Positions 1 through 10,669 of a stretch of DNA of 64,000 nucleotides are shown here, one piece after another. The stretch is from Undaria pinnatifida. Lineage: Eukaryota; Sar; Phaeophyceae; Laminariales; Alariaceae. The translations under genes were made by a program, and so were the position numbers. Every line of letters starts with the position of its first letter. Positions within the stretch are counted from its first letter, which is position 1. Where the stretch lies: assembly GCA_012845835.1 (NCBI GenBank), contig JABAKD010000025.1, forward strand, positions 14,165,971 to 14,229,970. The letters run 5' to 3'. The notes beneath the pieces are model-generated. The model was not told the origin of the DNA and ran no database searches. It was given only the letters and a program-made list of their open reading frames with translations.

Positions 1-546
1 CCCTCGTCGATATGGAGGGGAACACAGGCGCTAACACAAGGGAGAAGTCATGCAAAAAACCTCCCGCGGGCCATCGGCAAGGCGGGAGGTTAGACGAGGA
101 AACAACAAATACCCGGGATGGAAGGTGGCAACACCTGCAGCCCCGCTAGGGGGGAAGTGTTTAGACGAAAAAATCAAACCAGAACAAACACAACACACAA
201 AAGATAAAAGATCACACACAGACCCGTACATAGCCCTGTACCACGTTACGCGCGAACAGGGTACCCTGGTCGCCCCCCGGCTCTAGGCTGAGGAGGGCGT
301 CGGCAGGGCGAAATTGAACAATGACGAAAAAGCGACAGCCCTGCGCCTCAGATAGCGGCGTTTTACCCGAACCCTGGCCCGGCACTGACCAGGGGGGTTC
401 GGCAGGACAGAAATAATAATTGATGGAAGAACCGCCCCAAAACCAAACGAAGACCCTCAGGACACCACGAAAAACCCAAAGACAAAGACTAAGAGCGCAA
501 AACCCCGGAGTTGAAGAATTATTGAGGAGCTGTGGCGGCTTCAAAG
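1..546 (-). other. 3' untranslated part of retrotransposon copy 1
   Basis: This stretch lies after the pol stop at 547 and has no convincing reading frame. It is the reverse complement, with differences, of the sequence following the pol stop in copy 2, including the shared GCGGGAGGTTTTTxGCATGA segment near 50-70. It marks the last part of the element before its off-window 3' LTR. Confidence 0.8.
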
Positions 547-1539
547 TTAACTAGCTACGGCCGCGCCTCGAGATTCGTCTACGTTACGTTGGTTTCCCCG
601 AGGAAACGCACTGGCGATGTGAACTTGCAAGCACACCGAGCCGCGTACGGCTCCCGTCGTAGTCGTGTAGCGCGCCGGGGGAAGAGGAAGTTTAATCGGT
701 CCCGGGTCGTCCAGAAAGCGGACCAGGTATACCTTGCCCTCGGTAGTGCTCGCGGTGATTTTCCCAAGCCACCACAACCCATCGTCTTCCTTGTACCAAA
801 CGTGGGCTCCCTTGAGGAGTACTGTGTCGTGGTAGCGACGGAGCCAATCGGCGCGGGGAACACAGGCGTAGCCCGGCGCTAGGAAACGTTCCCCGTTGTT
901 GCGGGAGAGCTCACGCTGTGCCGCCCCGATCTGCATTGGGCGGTAGAGGCAGTTGGTTTGGCGGTGCTGGTCCGGGGTTCCGGCCCAATAACGCAAGATG
1001 TGGGAGCGGGAGAGGTGAAGGTCCATTTCCCGCTCCCAGGAAGGTTCAAGGAGTCCCGCCCAATGCGTCTCGTGTAGCACCGCGATGACGCCACCTTGCC
1101 CCCGTACCGACTGATGACCAGTGATCTGCTCCACCTCCAGCCGTTGGAGGGGAGTCGAAAAACCGCCTTCAGTGACGTGGTACGGCGGGGATTTCTTGGA
1201 ACATTTGTTGAGCACGTACTGTGTCAGCCACGCCGGTAGGTATTTGGGCATGTCCCCACTGTCGTGGGGGTTGGCACAGGATTTGCAGCGATCGATGGCC
1301 ACGCGCCGACGAGCGTCCGAACCGGGCAGATCGGAAAGGAGATCCAAACAGTGGAGGTTGCTCCCGAGCGACGCGCCGTCCGGGGTCTCGGCGGCGTAGT
1401 AGGGACCGACGGCCAGGACCTTGTACGGGCCCGTCCAGTTAAGCGCGAGTTTGGCCTTGAGTACCTTGGCGTCGGTATTCGCCTTCACACCCTGGCGGAT
1501 GGTAGGGGCAGAATTGTATACCCATGCCCAACCACCCAC
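547..1539 (-). pseudogene. Integrase C-terminus with GPY motif, chromodomain and Tudor-like domain (copy 1)
   Basis: A 330-residue open stretch. Near residue 36 it has NWTGPYKVL, the GPY/F module that follows the integrase core in chromoviruses. Around residues 137-188 comes a chromodomain: LEVEQI, then THWAGL and EPSWERE, the aromatic and SWE signature. Near residues 245-297 is a small barrel-like segment (GAHVWYKEDDG, WWLGKI, YLVRFLDD) resembling Tudor or SH3-like readers of modified chromatin. By family analogy the chromodomain steers integration to marked chromatin; a targeting role for the Tudor-like part is inference. It is separated from the integrase core by stops between 1540 and 1668, whereas copy 2 keeps the two parts in one frame. 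The start at 1539 is only the first Met of the open stretch. Confidence 0.88.
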
Positions 1540-1668
1540 AGTGAAGTTAGATGTTGGATGCAGCGCGTCGGCGAGGGCGGAGTTTCTGCGGTTAACACGG
1601 GAAACAGTGCGGGCATGGTGTGCGCGGACAGTATCGTTTGGGCGCTTTTACCGGTCGGTGGCCAAGTA

Positions 1669-2496
1669 TTAATTGACCAGGTGGTCACGGGCCAGACTCT
1701 GGTGTCCCACAACACCAGTGCGGTCGAAAACCGTCAGGGGGAGCCGTGGGAGTCTGCCCATGTGGACTTCGTTGGACGCCAGACCCGTCGCCGCGCTGAC
1801 GGGGTTGTTGCAAGCGAATTCTGCGTGGGGCAGATGCAAGTCCCATTCGTCTTGTCGCTCGTTGACAACCATAGCTAGCATTTGTGCCATAGTGTGATTT
1901 ACCCGCTCAACGCCCCCGTTACAGTTGGGATGATAGGAGTTTGTAGCAAGCTTGTGCACACCCAACAGCTGATGTACAGCTTGTGAAAGCTTGGGGCAGA
2001 ACTGCAGTCCGTTGTCCGAGAGTATGGTGCGCGGGCACCCCCACAAGGGGATGAATTGGTTCACCATGATGTTGGCTGTACCCTCCGCGGTGAACTCAGC
2101 GGCAGTGACGGGGAAGTTGTCGGCCCGACGGCTGAAGCGATCGGTGAACAGCAGGATGTGGGTGTTGCCTCGTGGTGTGACCGGAAGTGGGCCGCAGTAG
2201 GCAACACTGACGGCAATACCTGGACCTTCCGGCAGAGGCATTGTGATGATGGGCCAGCGGACAGTCAACCGTGGGGTTTTCCGCGCTTGGCACTTCAAGC
2301 AGTGGCGAAGCCACCATCGGGTGCACACATTCATGCCATTCCACCAATAAAAACGCTCCAGGATGCGCAACGTGCGCGTGGTGCCAAGGTGACAAGAGGC
2401 CGTCGAGTGACAAGCTTGCATGCTCCAAGGGCGCATGAGCAGGGGAACGTAGATGCGAACTGGCTCGTCGTTTAGCAACCAAGCAGCTCGCCCCAC
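1669..2496 (-). pseudogene. Retrotransposon integrase, zinc-binding and catalytic core (copy 1)
   Basis: A 275-residue open frame. It has the HHCC zinc finger (H30, H36, C66, C69) and then an RNase H-fold core. Of the DD35E triad, the second and third acids are present: D161 in ILSDNG and E197 in NGGVERVN, exactly 35 residues apart. The first acid is lost: where the family has D-[FY]-x-GP this copy has VAYCGP (A99). Integrase would insert the element cDNA into the chromosome; this copy should be inactive. It matches copy 2 closely through most of its length. The frame stops at 1669 and the GPY/chromodomain part resumes at 1539. Confidence 0.93.
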
Positions 2497-3569
2497 AGAG
2501 TTGAGCTTGTCAGCGCTTGTTGGCGGAAGTGTTACGGATGAGCAGGACGATGTCGTCGTCGGTTGTATGTAGTCGACCCTTCCTCACCAGCTCCTGGATG
2601 TCTGAGAGGAAGGGTCGCTCGGGCGAGGGGAAGCATGCCAAGACGTCGGGTGGCAGGGCCGACGGCGGGCCGATCGAGATGTAACGTATCGTGGCGTGGC
2701 ACGTCGGCTCTGCGTGCTGTTCGCGCTTCCAATCGGCATGCAAATAACGCGCGACAGAATCCGCGAACCGCAATTCATCAGCGTCGTCGAGGGCATCCGA
2801 CCTTGTAGGTGTAGCCGGCGTGTCACCCGGAGGAGACATAAGCCGTAGGAGAGGAGTTCCCACAGGCTCTGCTTGGTCGTGATCGGACGGAAGTGGAACC
2901 GTGCGGGCCTGCTGGTCGGCAAGAGTAGGGGTCGCGGCGGCGGGCGGAGCCGGCCGCGGCCGTCGGGCTCGCGGCGGAGTTGTAACTCGTCTGGATGACG
3001 GCCGTGGGGCCCCGCCGGGCCCGAAGCCATAGTCGACAGCAGGGGGTGCCTTACCAGCTGCTGCTGCTGAACGCCGGCGCGTTCGAGTATGATGCGGTCT
3101 GAAAAAGGCGTCATCGTCTGGGACGCCGGAGATCCAGGCGAGGTAGAGACGGGCGCGGTCGGGCCCGTGGGCTCAGCTGGGTCAGTCCCTTGTACCGAGC
3201 TCCGGGAAGGAGTCGGTTGGGCCACTGATGTCGTGGCAGCCGGGGCTTCGGAGGAGTCCTCGTTGGCCACGGTGGGTACAGCAAAAACCGAAGCGAAATC
3301 GTAGTCGGCTGTACGCGAGCCCCCGCCCCGGCCCGGCGAGCTATCGACGGTGGCGGTGGATGCAGAAACACGAGCGACAAATCTCTTGGAAGGGGTAGGA
3401 AGGTCGTCAAGCCTCATACGTCGTCAAACCTCATACGTGGCCTATGTGTGCCAAAATCGCAAACGTCGGCAAGGGTGAGAGGAAGCCCACCCAAGGCATT
3501 ACTTTCCGTGCGGGGCATTAGCCTACCCAAGCCGACACCGGGAATCGGAGAGGAAGGAATGCACAGCCC
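2497..3569 (-). pseudogene. Pol spacer between RNase H and integrase (copy 1)
   Basis: About 1.07 kb lie between the RNase H end and the integrase finger, several times the usual connection. One frame (2584-3417) is rich in Ser, Thr, Pro and Ala and looks disordered. The part next to integrase (about 2510-2760) is more conserved in composition, with ELRFADSVARYL and HTTDDDIVLL, and probably forms the lead-in to the integrase zinc finger. Near 3480-3530 are one to two units of a 36-base repeat that is expanded in copy 2. The segment is split over at least two frames. I recognise no catalytic domain in it. Confidence 0.65.
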
Positions 3570-4478
3570 TCAAGCCCTTATGAGGTATATGCCACCATCC
3601 TCAACAGGATTGAGACTCGTCGAACCATTGCGGTCGTGTTCCGTGGCAGGCTCTGGCAAACGAGACAGGAAGTAGGCGTTGCCGTTCGCGCTTCCTTTTC
3701 GGTATTCGAGGGTGTAATCGAATGCGGTGAGGAACTCGAGCCATCTCTGGACTCGGACGTTGTGGTTCCCCACTTTGCTTATGCGTTCCAGAGCCTTGTG
3801 GTCGGAGAATATCCGGAACTTGGTGCCCCAGAGGTAGCGGCGGAGGCGCTTGAGAGCCCAGGTGATGCTGCCAGCCTCCAAATCGAGAGGATTCCAATGC
3901 CTTTCCGAGTCCAGCGTAGCTCGGCTGATGTACGCGATGGGTTTTATGGAGCCGTCCGTCTGCTCCTGTTTGAGAGCGGCTCCGAACCCATCGATGCAGG
4001 CATCGCAGTACACGTCAAACGGGCGTATGCCGTCGGCGACGGCGTCCCAATCGGGGAAAACGAGGACCGGCGGGGTCGTGAGCTCCGCCAAGATTTCTCT
4101 CACCAAGTTCTCCATAGCAGGCGTGAAGACAAACTTTAGCCCCTTCCGAAGGAGCACGTTAATCGGACGAAGTCTCTTCGATACATCGGGCAAAAAATTG
4201 CGGTAATAGTTGATACCACCTATGAGTGCGCGCACCTGCTTAACGTCAGTGGGCATCGGCATATCGGTCAATGCCGACACTTTTTCCGTATTCGGGCGTA
4301 GGCCTGCTGGAAAAATGTAGTGGCCTAGAACGTTCGCATCGGTGGCGCCAAAACGCACCTTCGAGGGGGAGAGCTTGAGATTGTGCTTTCGAAGGCGTTC
4401 GAAGAGGGAGCGAATCGTCCGAACATGCGCTACCGGGTCGAAGTCGAACACGATGACATCGTCGAGGTTAGCTGCCAC
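3570..4478 (-). pseudogene. Reverse transcriptase C-terminal half and RNase H (copy 1)
   Basis: A 302-residue open frame. It begins just before the polymerase active-site motif: NLDDVIVF stands where the family has YLDD, so the two catalytic aspartates remain but the Tyr is Asn. The thumb and connection follow (KVRFG, LGHYI, YYRNFLPD). RNase H begins near residue 150 with the acids D159 (VYCDA), E201 (LEAGS) and D226 (FSDHKAL) all present. These domains copy the RNA genome into DNA and remove the RNA strand. A frame break near 4480 separates this part from the RT N-terminal half at 4484-4996. Start at 4478 is a nearby Met, not a natural start. Confidence 0.93.
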
Positions 4479-4483
4479 CTATT

Positions 4484-4996
4484 TCAAGCCGTTGACCACC
4501 TCATTGATTGCCTTGACGAACCACCCAGGCGAGGCGCTGCTGCCCTGAGGCATAACGAGCCACTCGTAGAGGCCCGTGGGTGTGCACAACGCTGTAGGGG
4601 AACTGTGTCCTTGTGTCCCGTTATCTGGTGGAACAAGGACACCAAGTTGAACAGGGAAAACACCCGACCTGAGCCTAAGGAGTCCAGCACCTGGTCCACG
4701 CGGGGAATCAGCAGTTGACTGAGTTTGCTAATTTTGTTGAGCTTGTTGTAGCTCACCGTGATCCTCACAACGCTAGATTTCCTCGGGATGACCACCAGCG
4801 GACTCGAGTATGGTGAGGTCGAGCGCTGAATCAGCCCAGCCGCGAGGTACTGGTTTAGGGGCGCGTCCACTCTTCTGGCCAGTATAGGGTTTATGCGGTG
4901 GGGCCGTGAAGTGATCAGAGCGCTGCCCTCCGGAACCGAGCTTTCAAAGGGCATTAGGGAGCATGACCCAAAATCCGCCTTCGAGGTAGAGAACAA
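4484..4996 (-). pseudogene. Reverse transcriptase N-terminal half (copy 1)
   Basis: A 170-residue open frame showing the fingers and palm start of a Ty3/gypsy RT: PHRINP, LNQYLAAGLIQRSTSPYSSP, VVIPRK, and motif A near LFNLVSLFHQI. In active relatives motif A carries the first catalytic aspartate (F-x-x-xDL-x-SxFHQI); here it is Asn, so the polymerase is dead even apart from frameshifts. Beyond motif A the frame drifts into nonsense (about residue 118 on) and the match resumes in the frame of 3570-4478. Confidence 0.9.
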
Positions 4997-5008
4997 GTCA
5001 GAAAAGTC

Positions 5009-6204
5009 TCAGAGCACATCCCCCGGTTGCTCAATGGTCGGGGGGTCCCAACCAGGGTCGTGTAAGTCGAACGCGATCTCTCGCAGGTGCGGTGGGAGTC
5101 GGGCCCAGACGCGCAGAAAGGCAGAACGTTGGGCTGGGTTCAAACGTTCCGTTAGCGTCGGCGAGGGCGGTGGCACGGCGGGAGCTATCCCCTCCGTATC
5201 CGTCGAGCTCGCGACCGCAGAGACCTGGCTGTCCGAAGTCTGACCAGGGTGGGGCCCCGCAGCCTGGATGGGGTGATGCAAGGCACCCAGCGGGATGCGC
5301 AAAAGTGGGGCGTCGGCGAACCCGACAAGGTCGCCTGGCTCGAGATCCGCGACACCTATTAAGGGAAGCACCTGTCGTCCTGAAGAAACAAAGTGTTTCT
5401 GCCCCGAAAAAGTGTCCGACTGCGGCAGTATGTCGACAAGATAGTGTCCTGTGATCGCAGGAGAGCAGGTACTGCGGACCAAGTTGACCGCGAGCAGTTG
5501 GGGCTCGTCCGACAAAGTAACACCTGTAATGCCATCATAGTGAAGGTGGAAGCACCGTTCGATGGAGCGGGGTCGACGGCATAAGCCGCTACGCCTGCTG
5601 TGGTGTGGTGGGACAACGTCAGCTCGCCAAAAACCCGATTATCGGGAGGACGAGGGGGCAGGGCGCGGTACGAACGGGTGTTGAGGCGCATCCAGCTGTC
5701 ACGGCCCAGTAAGACAGCGTGCTGCATGACTGATGGAGGGACCACGCATGCCCACACCGCGATAGAGCACGTCGATTATTTTTCGTGGAAGAATTGAACG
5801 CTCAGACGGATGTGGGTCGCGGTCCGTAAAGGGGCGGATTCGCCAAAACCACCCCAGGAGCGAGGGCTGCTGGGTCGCTCGCACGCCGATGACGCGGCAC
5901 GTACCGATGTCATACGACCCAACAGGTCACGTCGGATGAAGGTTTGGGGGGAGCCAGTGTCGAGGAGCGCCGTATATCTGTAGGGCGCAATGGCGTCCCC
6001 TCCGCTATGTATTGCAATATCGGTAGTGAAAAAAACGTCGTCCAGCGTCACGGTACCCCCGACGAGGCAGGGGCCATGTTCTGGCAGTGCACGGTCTGAG
6101 GCGTCGCGAGAAGCTATCGCCAAAACCTCCGGGCTTTGATCGGCGGGTGCACCCGAAAAACAGGCAGAAGGAGGGCCTTGGTCAGCGCCGATCCCGGTCC
6201 CCAA
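5009..6204 (-). pseudogene. Retropepsin-type protease region (copy 1)
   Basis: The protease signature is in the frame 5776-6204: ALLDTGSPQTFI, with the catalytic Asp codon at about 5959-5961. A later frame (5359-5757) carries LLGRDSWMRLNTR, like the C-terminal part of the protease fold. The frame 5009-5515 runs on toward RT and is rich in Pro and charged residues. Retropepsins cleave the Gag-Pol polyprotein and work as dimers. At least three frames are needed to follow the region, so this copy is broken. Confidence 0.82.
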
Positions 6205-6308
6205 GCACGACTGCTGAGCGGACGAGATTTCGTGGATTCCAGCATTTCCGGTGGAGCTGCGGAATCGACGGGGGGAGACCGGGTGGGGCGATCCGACCTC
6301 GCTGTCGC

Positions 6309-6763
6309 AATTGCTTCGCGAACGGCAGAGAGTGCCTCACCGAGCAAGTTTTTTTCTCTCCACTTGTGTGGATCCTTGGCGCGGGGGTCGTCCGTCCAGA
6401 GACCTATACCCCACACAGGGTTTAGAGGACTGGCCTCTGCAAAACGTTTGTTTCCAATGCTCAAAGGGCGAAGCTTTATGGCTGGGTTCTGCGTAAATTT
6501 TTGCATAAGTGCCAGATAACACAGCATTTTGCTTCTCCCTGTCCCAAACGGTCAAAGTTGCGCACGCCTCGACCGACACGTTTGCGTGTGCTGGGGTCAG
6601 ACGATGACATGATGAGCTCCACTGCGCGATGATATTTCAAACGCCGAGCCTTTTCGTCCATCATAAACTGCTCCGCGCAAGAATGTGAGACGTCGTCGAC
6701 GACAAACGACGAAGGAGACCACTGCGAGAAAACGGACGGCGGTTGCCAGAACAACACTACGCT
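6309..6763 (-). pseudogene. NADAR (YbiA-like) domain carried inside the retrotransposon
   Basis: Read on the minus strand, the frame 6476-7369 enters a NADAR domain near its residue 203: FxSQWSPSSFVVDDVSHSC, then AEQFMM, EKAR, and KRVGRGVRNFD. The match then moves to a second frame (VWDREKQNAVLSGTYAK, about 6500-6550) and a third (KFTQNP, SPLNPVWGIGL, DDPRAKDPHKWR, NLLGEALSAVREA). Order, spacing and the total of about 150 residues agree with the NADAR family. Known members are N-glycosidases: YbiA acts on riboflavin intermediates, and others remove ADP-ribose from guanine in nucleic acid. The role in the element is unknown. It sits after Gag and before protease, with two frameshifts, so this copy should be inactive. 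Copy 2 lacks this part because it is truncated. Confidence 0.88.
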
Positions 6764-7935
6764 TTCTGTAGAGTATTCGAGGGAAGGGTCAAAGGTCGAC
6801 GGTGCCAACCCGTCGGAGGCCGTGTTAGGCATATGAGCCTGTAATGTCCCCGTCTGGGGACACCAGTCTCCGTCACGTTGGGCCTGCAGCGTCCCCGTCT
6901 GGGAACGCCCGGCCTCTGGAGCACGGCGCGAGCCCGAACCCACGGGTGGTCGCGTCGTGGCCTTGTCGCTCTTTGGCATAAAACCGCAAGGAACTGCTCT
7001 CACTGCATCCGAAGAGACAGGGGGCTCGAAGCTGTTACTTCTTGACGAGAGGCGCGATTCTTCCGTATCGTCACGGGAATAGCGTCCAGCTAATCTGGCT
7101 GGAAGCCGTGGCGTCACCACTGGCCCGTTGCCCAGTGTCGGATCTCGATCCTGTGCCACTGGGGCAGACGTAGCCTGGTGCACGTGGGTTGGCGTGCGTA
7201 AAGACAGAGCAGGGCCTGTAGACCCTGTGGGCGTCTTCGAGAGCGGGGCTCGGGCATATGGGAAAAAATTCCTCGCCCGAGGGGGCTCCTTCCTGTTAGC
7301 CCTCTTGGAGGAGAGAGACGAGGTAGCTAGGCTTGTCGGCTCCTTTTTGATGAGAAAAAGATAGAGCACCCGCTATTATCGCGAGGAGACACCGGATCAA
7401 ATCTTGCAAAATATCTCGGTGTATTTGGGTTGACTTTCCCACACCCCAATCCAACCGCCGCTTTACGGTCGGGAAGAAGTGGAGACAAACCCGCTCGCGT
7501 ATGAGGGCGACGCGTCGTCGCCGCAGTCTTCTCGTTGCGTGACGCGTGCCTGGTTGGAGCGTGCAAGGTGTAAGCTCCTGTGTCATGGTTGAGGGGGGAA
7601 GCGTTAGGGGCGCGTGCCTCCGTTGTCGAGTTTGAGCCACGGCAGGGGGTAACGGCGATGGGGGCGCTGGTCCCCATTACCGAACTCGGACCATGATCGA
7701 AGGGGGCGTCGCTGTGAGGACGCACTCCCTTCGAAGAAGATGTAACCTGGCTGGGGGCGGGGCACGCTGGGAGCGCTGGTCCCCACCGCCGGTACTACGC
7801 CGCGAAAGTCGTCATCAGGCGACGTAGGAGCCCGTGGGCTCTTAACAGAAATAATTTGTACCGCGCCACGTGTAAGGCAAACGACGGGCACTCGAGCATC
7901 TTGCAAAAGCATAGGAAGTGTCCTCGACAATGCCT
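6764..7935 (-). pseudogene. Low-complexity linker between Gag knuckle and NADAR domain (copy 1)
   Basis: About 1.2 kb connect the Gag region to the NADAR domain. The frame 6476-7369 contributes about 200 residues rich in Ser, Thr, Pro and Arg, with a short duplicated motif (SQTGTLQAQ, then PQTGTLQAH). Overlapping open frames between 7296 and 7930 on the same strand suggest further frameshifts. No domain is recognisable. It is probably a disordered Gag C-terminus or a spacer. Confidence 0.55.
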
Positions 7936-9316
7936 TCAGCGTACGGGTTGGGCGTGCCGTACCGCCGTCGCCCTGTCAGTTGCCGGTGTGAAAGGTACCT
8001 GGTTGGCGCGCGTTTTTCCGCTCGGATTGTGCGTTGCCCCGAACCGCTTCCCCGGAGCAGACAGGGAAGCCGAGGAGGCTGGCGAGGCTGGGACAGCACC
8101 ATGTTGAACGGGCGTGTATGTGCTGTTGTGGTCACCGCTGTGGCTGTTTGTCTGTCCCTGGTCCCGTGGATACCCTCTTGATTGGTTTAAACGATTTCGG
8201 CGATTTTGGTTGTACGTTTGCGAGCGAGAAGACCTTCCGTCGCGGCGGTAGCAAACCATACGTGCTTGCCACCGTCGCAAAACGTCATCATCGCCCAGTT
8301 GGCCGAGTTCAGGGTTTAGACAGCCGCTGGCGTTGATGAAGGGATGCCTACAGTTGCGTGAGGAGTGAGTGTCTTCGTGACAGTTGAGGCAATGACCCCT
8401 GTTTTCTCGGAGAGCCGCGGCGCGGGCGGAGGGCGTGAGGAGGCCGCTCCAGAGGGGAGGGTCGTCGGCCTTAAACGAGGCACTGACAGCGAAAACTCTT
8501 GCATAGTGTTGTTCTTCAAAGGGCCAGCAGTTGGACATTTTGACGAGCCAGGGGTCGGTGGAATCAGCAATCGACATGACAATCGGATTATGGCTCGACC
8601 CCGTCTGCCAAGAAGGCGACTGGGACGGCACTCGGCCCTGGCCGCGCCCATGAACGGCGGGCCGGGGCCCCGACGGGGCGGATGACCACGATCCCGTCGA
8701 ATAAACAGGTAGAGAAAAATGTTTTCGCCGTTGACGGCAGGTGTCTTATTGTGCGCCAAGTCACTGAAAGCTTTCCACATGGCATCTAACGAGGCATATG
8801 GCCGTGGGTCCGTAGCCTTCGAGCCAGGGTACAACGTAGGCATGCGCGTCGGAAACTGCTCGTTGACCGCCATGCTGACCACCTCCAGCACAACATCCGT
8901 CCCCGGAGACAAAACACGCTTACTCCCCGTGAGTGCCGATACTAGCACACGGAACTCCCTACTGAAATCAGAAAAAGGCGTGCCGTTACACACTTCAAAA
9001 GTATGCAACTTAGTGTAGCCTTCCCCGTGTCGACCCGGTCGAGGTGTGTCACGAGCAGGCGTAGCAGAAGGGTGAAAGCCTCGGGCCCAGATGCTCCTCC
9101 GCCTATCGCTCTTGACACCTGCCCGAAGAAATCGTCGATCAATGTGGCCATGCGAGCGGTCGTGGGCCTGTCAGGTGTTATGGCACGGTTGAATGCCAGG
9201 CGGAGGGGGTGGATCCAACCGGGTACCCACGTGGGCGCACGTACGCCCTCTTGGCAATGGTTGTCGCAGCGCATGAGTATGTCAGTCATTGCAGACCGAA
9301 CCGATTGGAAACCCAT
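7936..9316 (-). pseudogene. gag (capsid and nucleocapsid) of retrotransposon copy 1, frameshifted
   Basis: Three open frames follow one another: 9316 to about 8950, 9008 to about 8690, and about 8700 to 7936. The Met at 9314-9316 is the first one past the primer binding site. The middle frame resembles a retrotransposon Gag capsid region (EVCNGTPFSDFSREFRVLV, then ALDxMWKAF-type helices). The last frame carries a perfect CX2CX4HX4C zinc knuckle (CLNCHEDTHSSRNC) at 8350-8391, the nucleic-acid binding motif of nucleocapsid proteins, followed by an Arg/Asn/Gln/Ser-rich tail. Two frame changes show decay. Confidence 0.85.
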
Positions 9317-9340
9317 TGTTATTTCACGCGCAGGTTCGTG

Positions 9341-9357
9341 TCCAGGCGATGACGCCA
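9341..9357 (-). other. Putative primer binding site of copy 1
   Basis: Two bases inside the 5' LTR end, the minus strand reads TGGCGTCATCGCCTGGA. A TGG start a couple of bases after the LTR is typical of sites paired with the CCA end of a tRNA primer. I could not identify which tRNA. Confidence 0.55.
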
Positions 9358-9359
9358 CA

Positions 9360-9628
9360 TGTGAGGTTATAGGTGGGGACACAGAGTGCCCCCTGCAGGT
9401 CTGCCAATTGAGTAGGTCCTCGGAGAGTACTCACTTTCTTTTCCATCGTAGAGACGTAGCTTTATTCGATTCCTCCAGAGCCCCGGATAGCTTCTGAGAT
9501 CGGAGGCGCGTGCCTCCGATCTATTTCCTAGCTTTCCCGAATAGAAAACGCCAACCTTATTATACGAAACTCATCCAAATGATCTCAAATTCGGATAATT
9601 ACAGGCCTTTCGAGGGCGTATCTTAACG
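9360..9628 (-). repeat. 5' LTR of retrotransposon copy 1
   Basis: Aligning this stretch in reverse with 16369-16638 shows continuous similarity that stops abruptly on both sides. On the minus strand it starts CGTTAAGATACG (TG in copy 2) and ends CCTCACA, so the copy 2 version has the canonical TG...CA ends. Length is 269 bases. It holds the polyadenylation-type hexamer AATAAA (complement at 9461-9466) and a hairpin at 9497-9522. Confidence 0.88.
9497..9522. other. Hairpin in LTR (copy 1)
   Basis: Perfect 11-base arms AGATCGGAGGC and GCCTCCGATCT around a four-base loop. Copy 2 keeps both arms while the loop differs, so the structure is retained. It lies about 31 bases upstream of the AATAAA hexamer in transcript orientation. 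Confidence 0.8.
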
Positions 9629-10669
9629 GAGTTCTGTGCACGTTTCAGAAATCCTGACAAACACGAGACAATAACCGATTTCTCCCGCGGGTCGACCCAG
9701 CCCTGCACGATTGTGCAACAATCATCTATTAGGCACATTGGCTTACCGTTGAGTGGCTGATGAGGATAGAGCCCCATCGCCGTTCCTGAAATCCTTCCAT
9801 ACCCCACCAACGCCAACGAACCGAGGACGAAAACCGACTTCTCCAGGGTCGACACCACACCGCACGGTGTAGAAGCCTTAGCTAGCTGAGGTTAGTATAC
9901 AACGGCAGCACCACAGAACAGGGTCCAACCCCGGTTCAGAAATCCTTCAAGGAATTTTTGATTAGAAAAAAACGGGGCAATTTGCGCTACTGCTGAATTT
10001 TATTCGTGTACCCCAACCCCGAGGTACGCGGACATTTCATTTGACCCCCTGCCCCGATACCACCCCGCACAGTGTAACCCAACCTTCGATTGATCGGCTC
10101 GGCCGGGGTTCGTGGATAGAGGAAAACACCACTCAATAAGAAGTTCAACAAGTTCAATGACTATCATCTCATACTGGCCTGTGATTGGAGAAGTTGTACA
10201 TGGACCAATTTCAGGATATACAGCAGTCGGTCCAGATCGAGTCGATCGGTGCAACTTGCTTGAGTATCGTTTTTTTACAGCAGCGGTAATACACACTTCA
10301 CTTATTTTCTTTTTCCCGTCCCATTTATTGTGATGCTCGCACTACTCTCGCCCTCCCAGTAGAATAACTCAGATCCGGGGTCATATAGCGGACTCCCCTC
10401 CCCCATCCCCACTACGGTACATTAAGCCCTAATTTTTATCGCGAGAATATTTCTGCATTTTCTTCCTTTCTTTGTCGATTCGCGTCAAATTGTACCTACC
10501 CACGCTGCTAGGCGGTTTCAGCAGTTAGTTGAACCTTTTTTCATTTATTTATGCAAGTAAATGAAGCCAACAAAGCTCACAACGCGGTGATTATTTAACC
10601 CAAGGACCAACGCTAGTCTCAAAGTGTAACCCCATTAGGCCACCCGGGCGACCGGCTCTATATCACTCA
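9629..10669. other. Spacer between retrotransposon copy 1 and the first SINE
   Basis: No gene seen. The stretch 9640-10110 contains loosely repeated blocks with a shared TCxGAAATCCT motif (9645, 9785, 9940) followed by Cys-rich-looking CCC tracts, suggesting a degenerate repeat of about 140 bases. Near 10625-10655 the minus strand reads GGTCGCCCGGGTGGCCTAAT, like the start of a tRNA-derived SINE head but without a clear B box. Confidence 0.4.

Larger units (their letters stand above)
1..9628 (-). mobile_element. Ty3/gypsy LTR retrotransposon, copy 1 (decayed, 3' end outside window)
   Basis: Read on the minus strand the order is 5' LTR (9360-9628), primer binding site, gag with a CCHC knuckle, NADAR domain, retropepsin, RT, RNase H, long spacer, integrase, chromodomain, Tudor-like domain, 3' untranslated region. 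Integrase after RT/RNase H together with a chromodomain is the Ty3/gypsy chromovirus order. The coding region is split over many frames, so the copy looks dead. The first about 540 bases match 15518-16020 of copy 2 in reverse, so the 3' LTR should lie just left of position 1. The element is at least 9.6 kb, long for the group because of the NADAR insert and the RNase H-integrase spacer. Confidence 0.93.
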
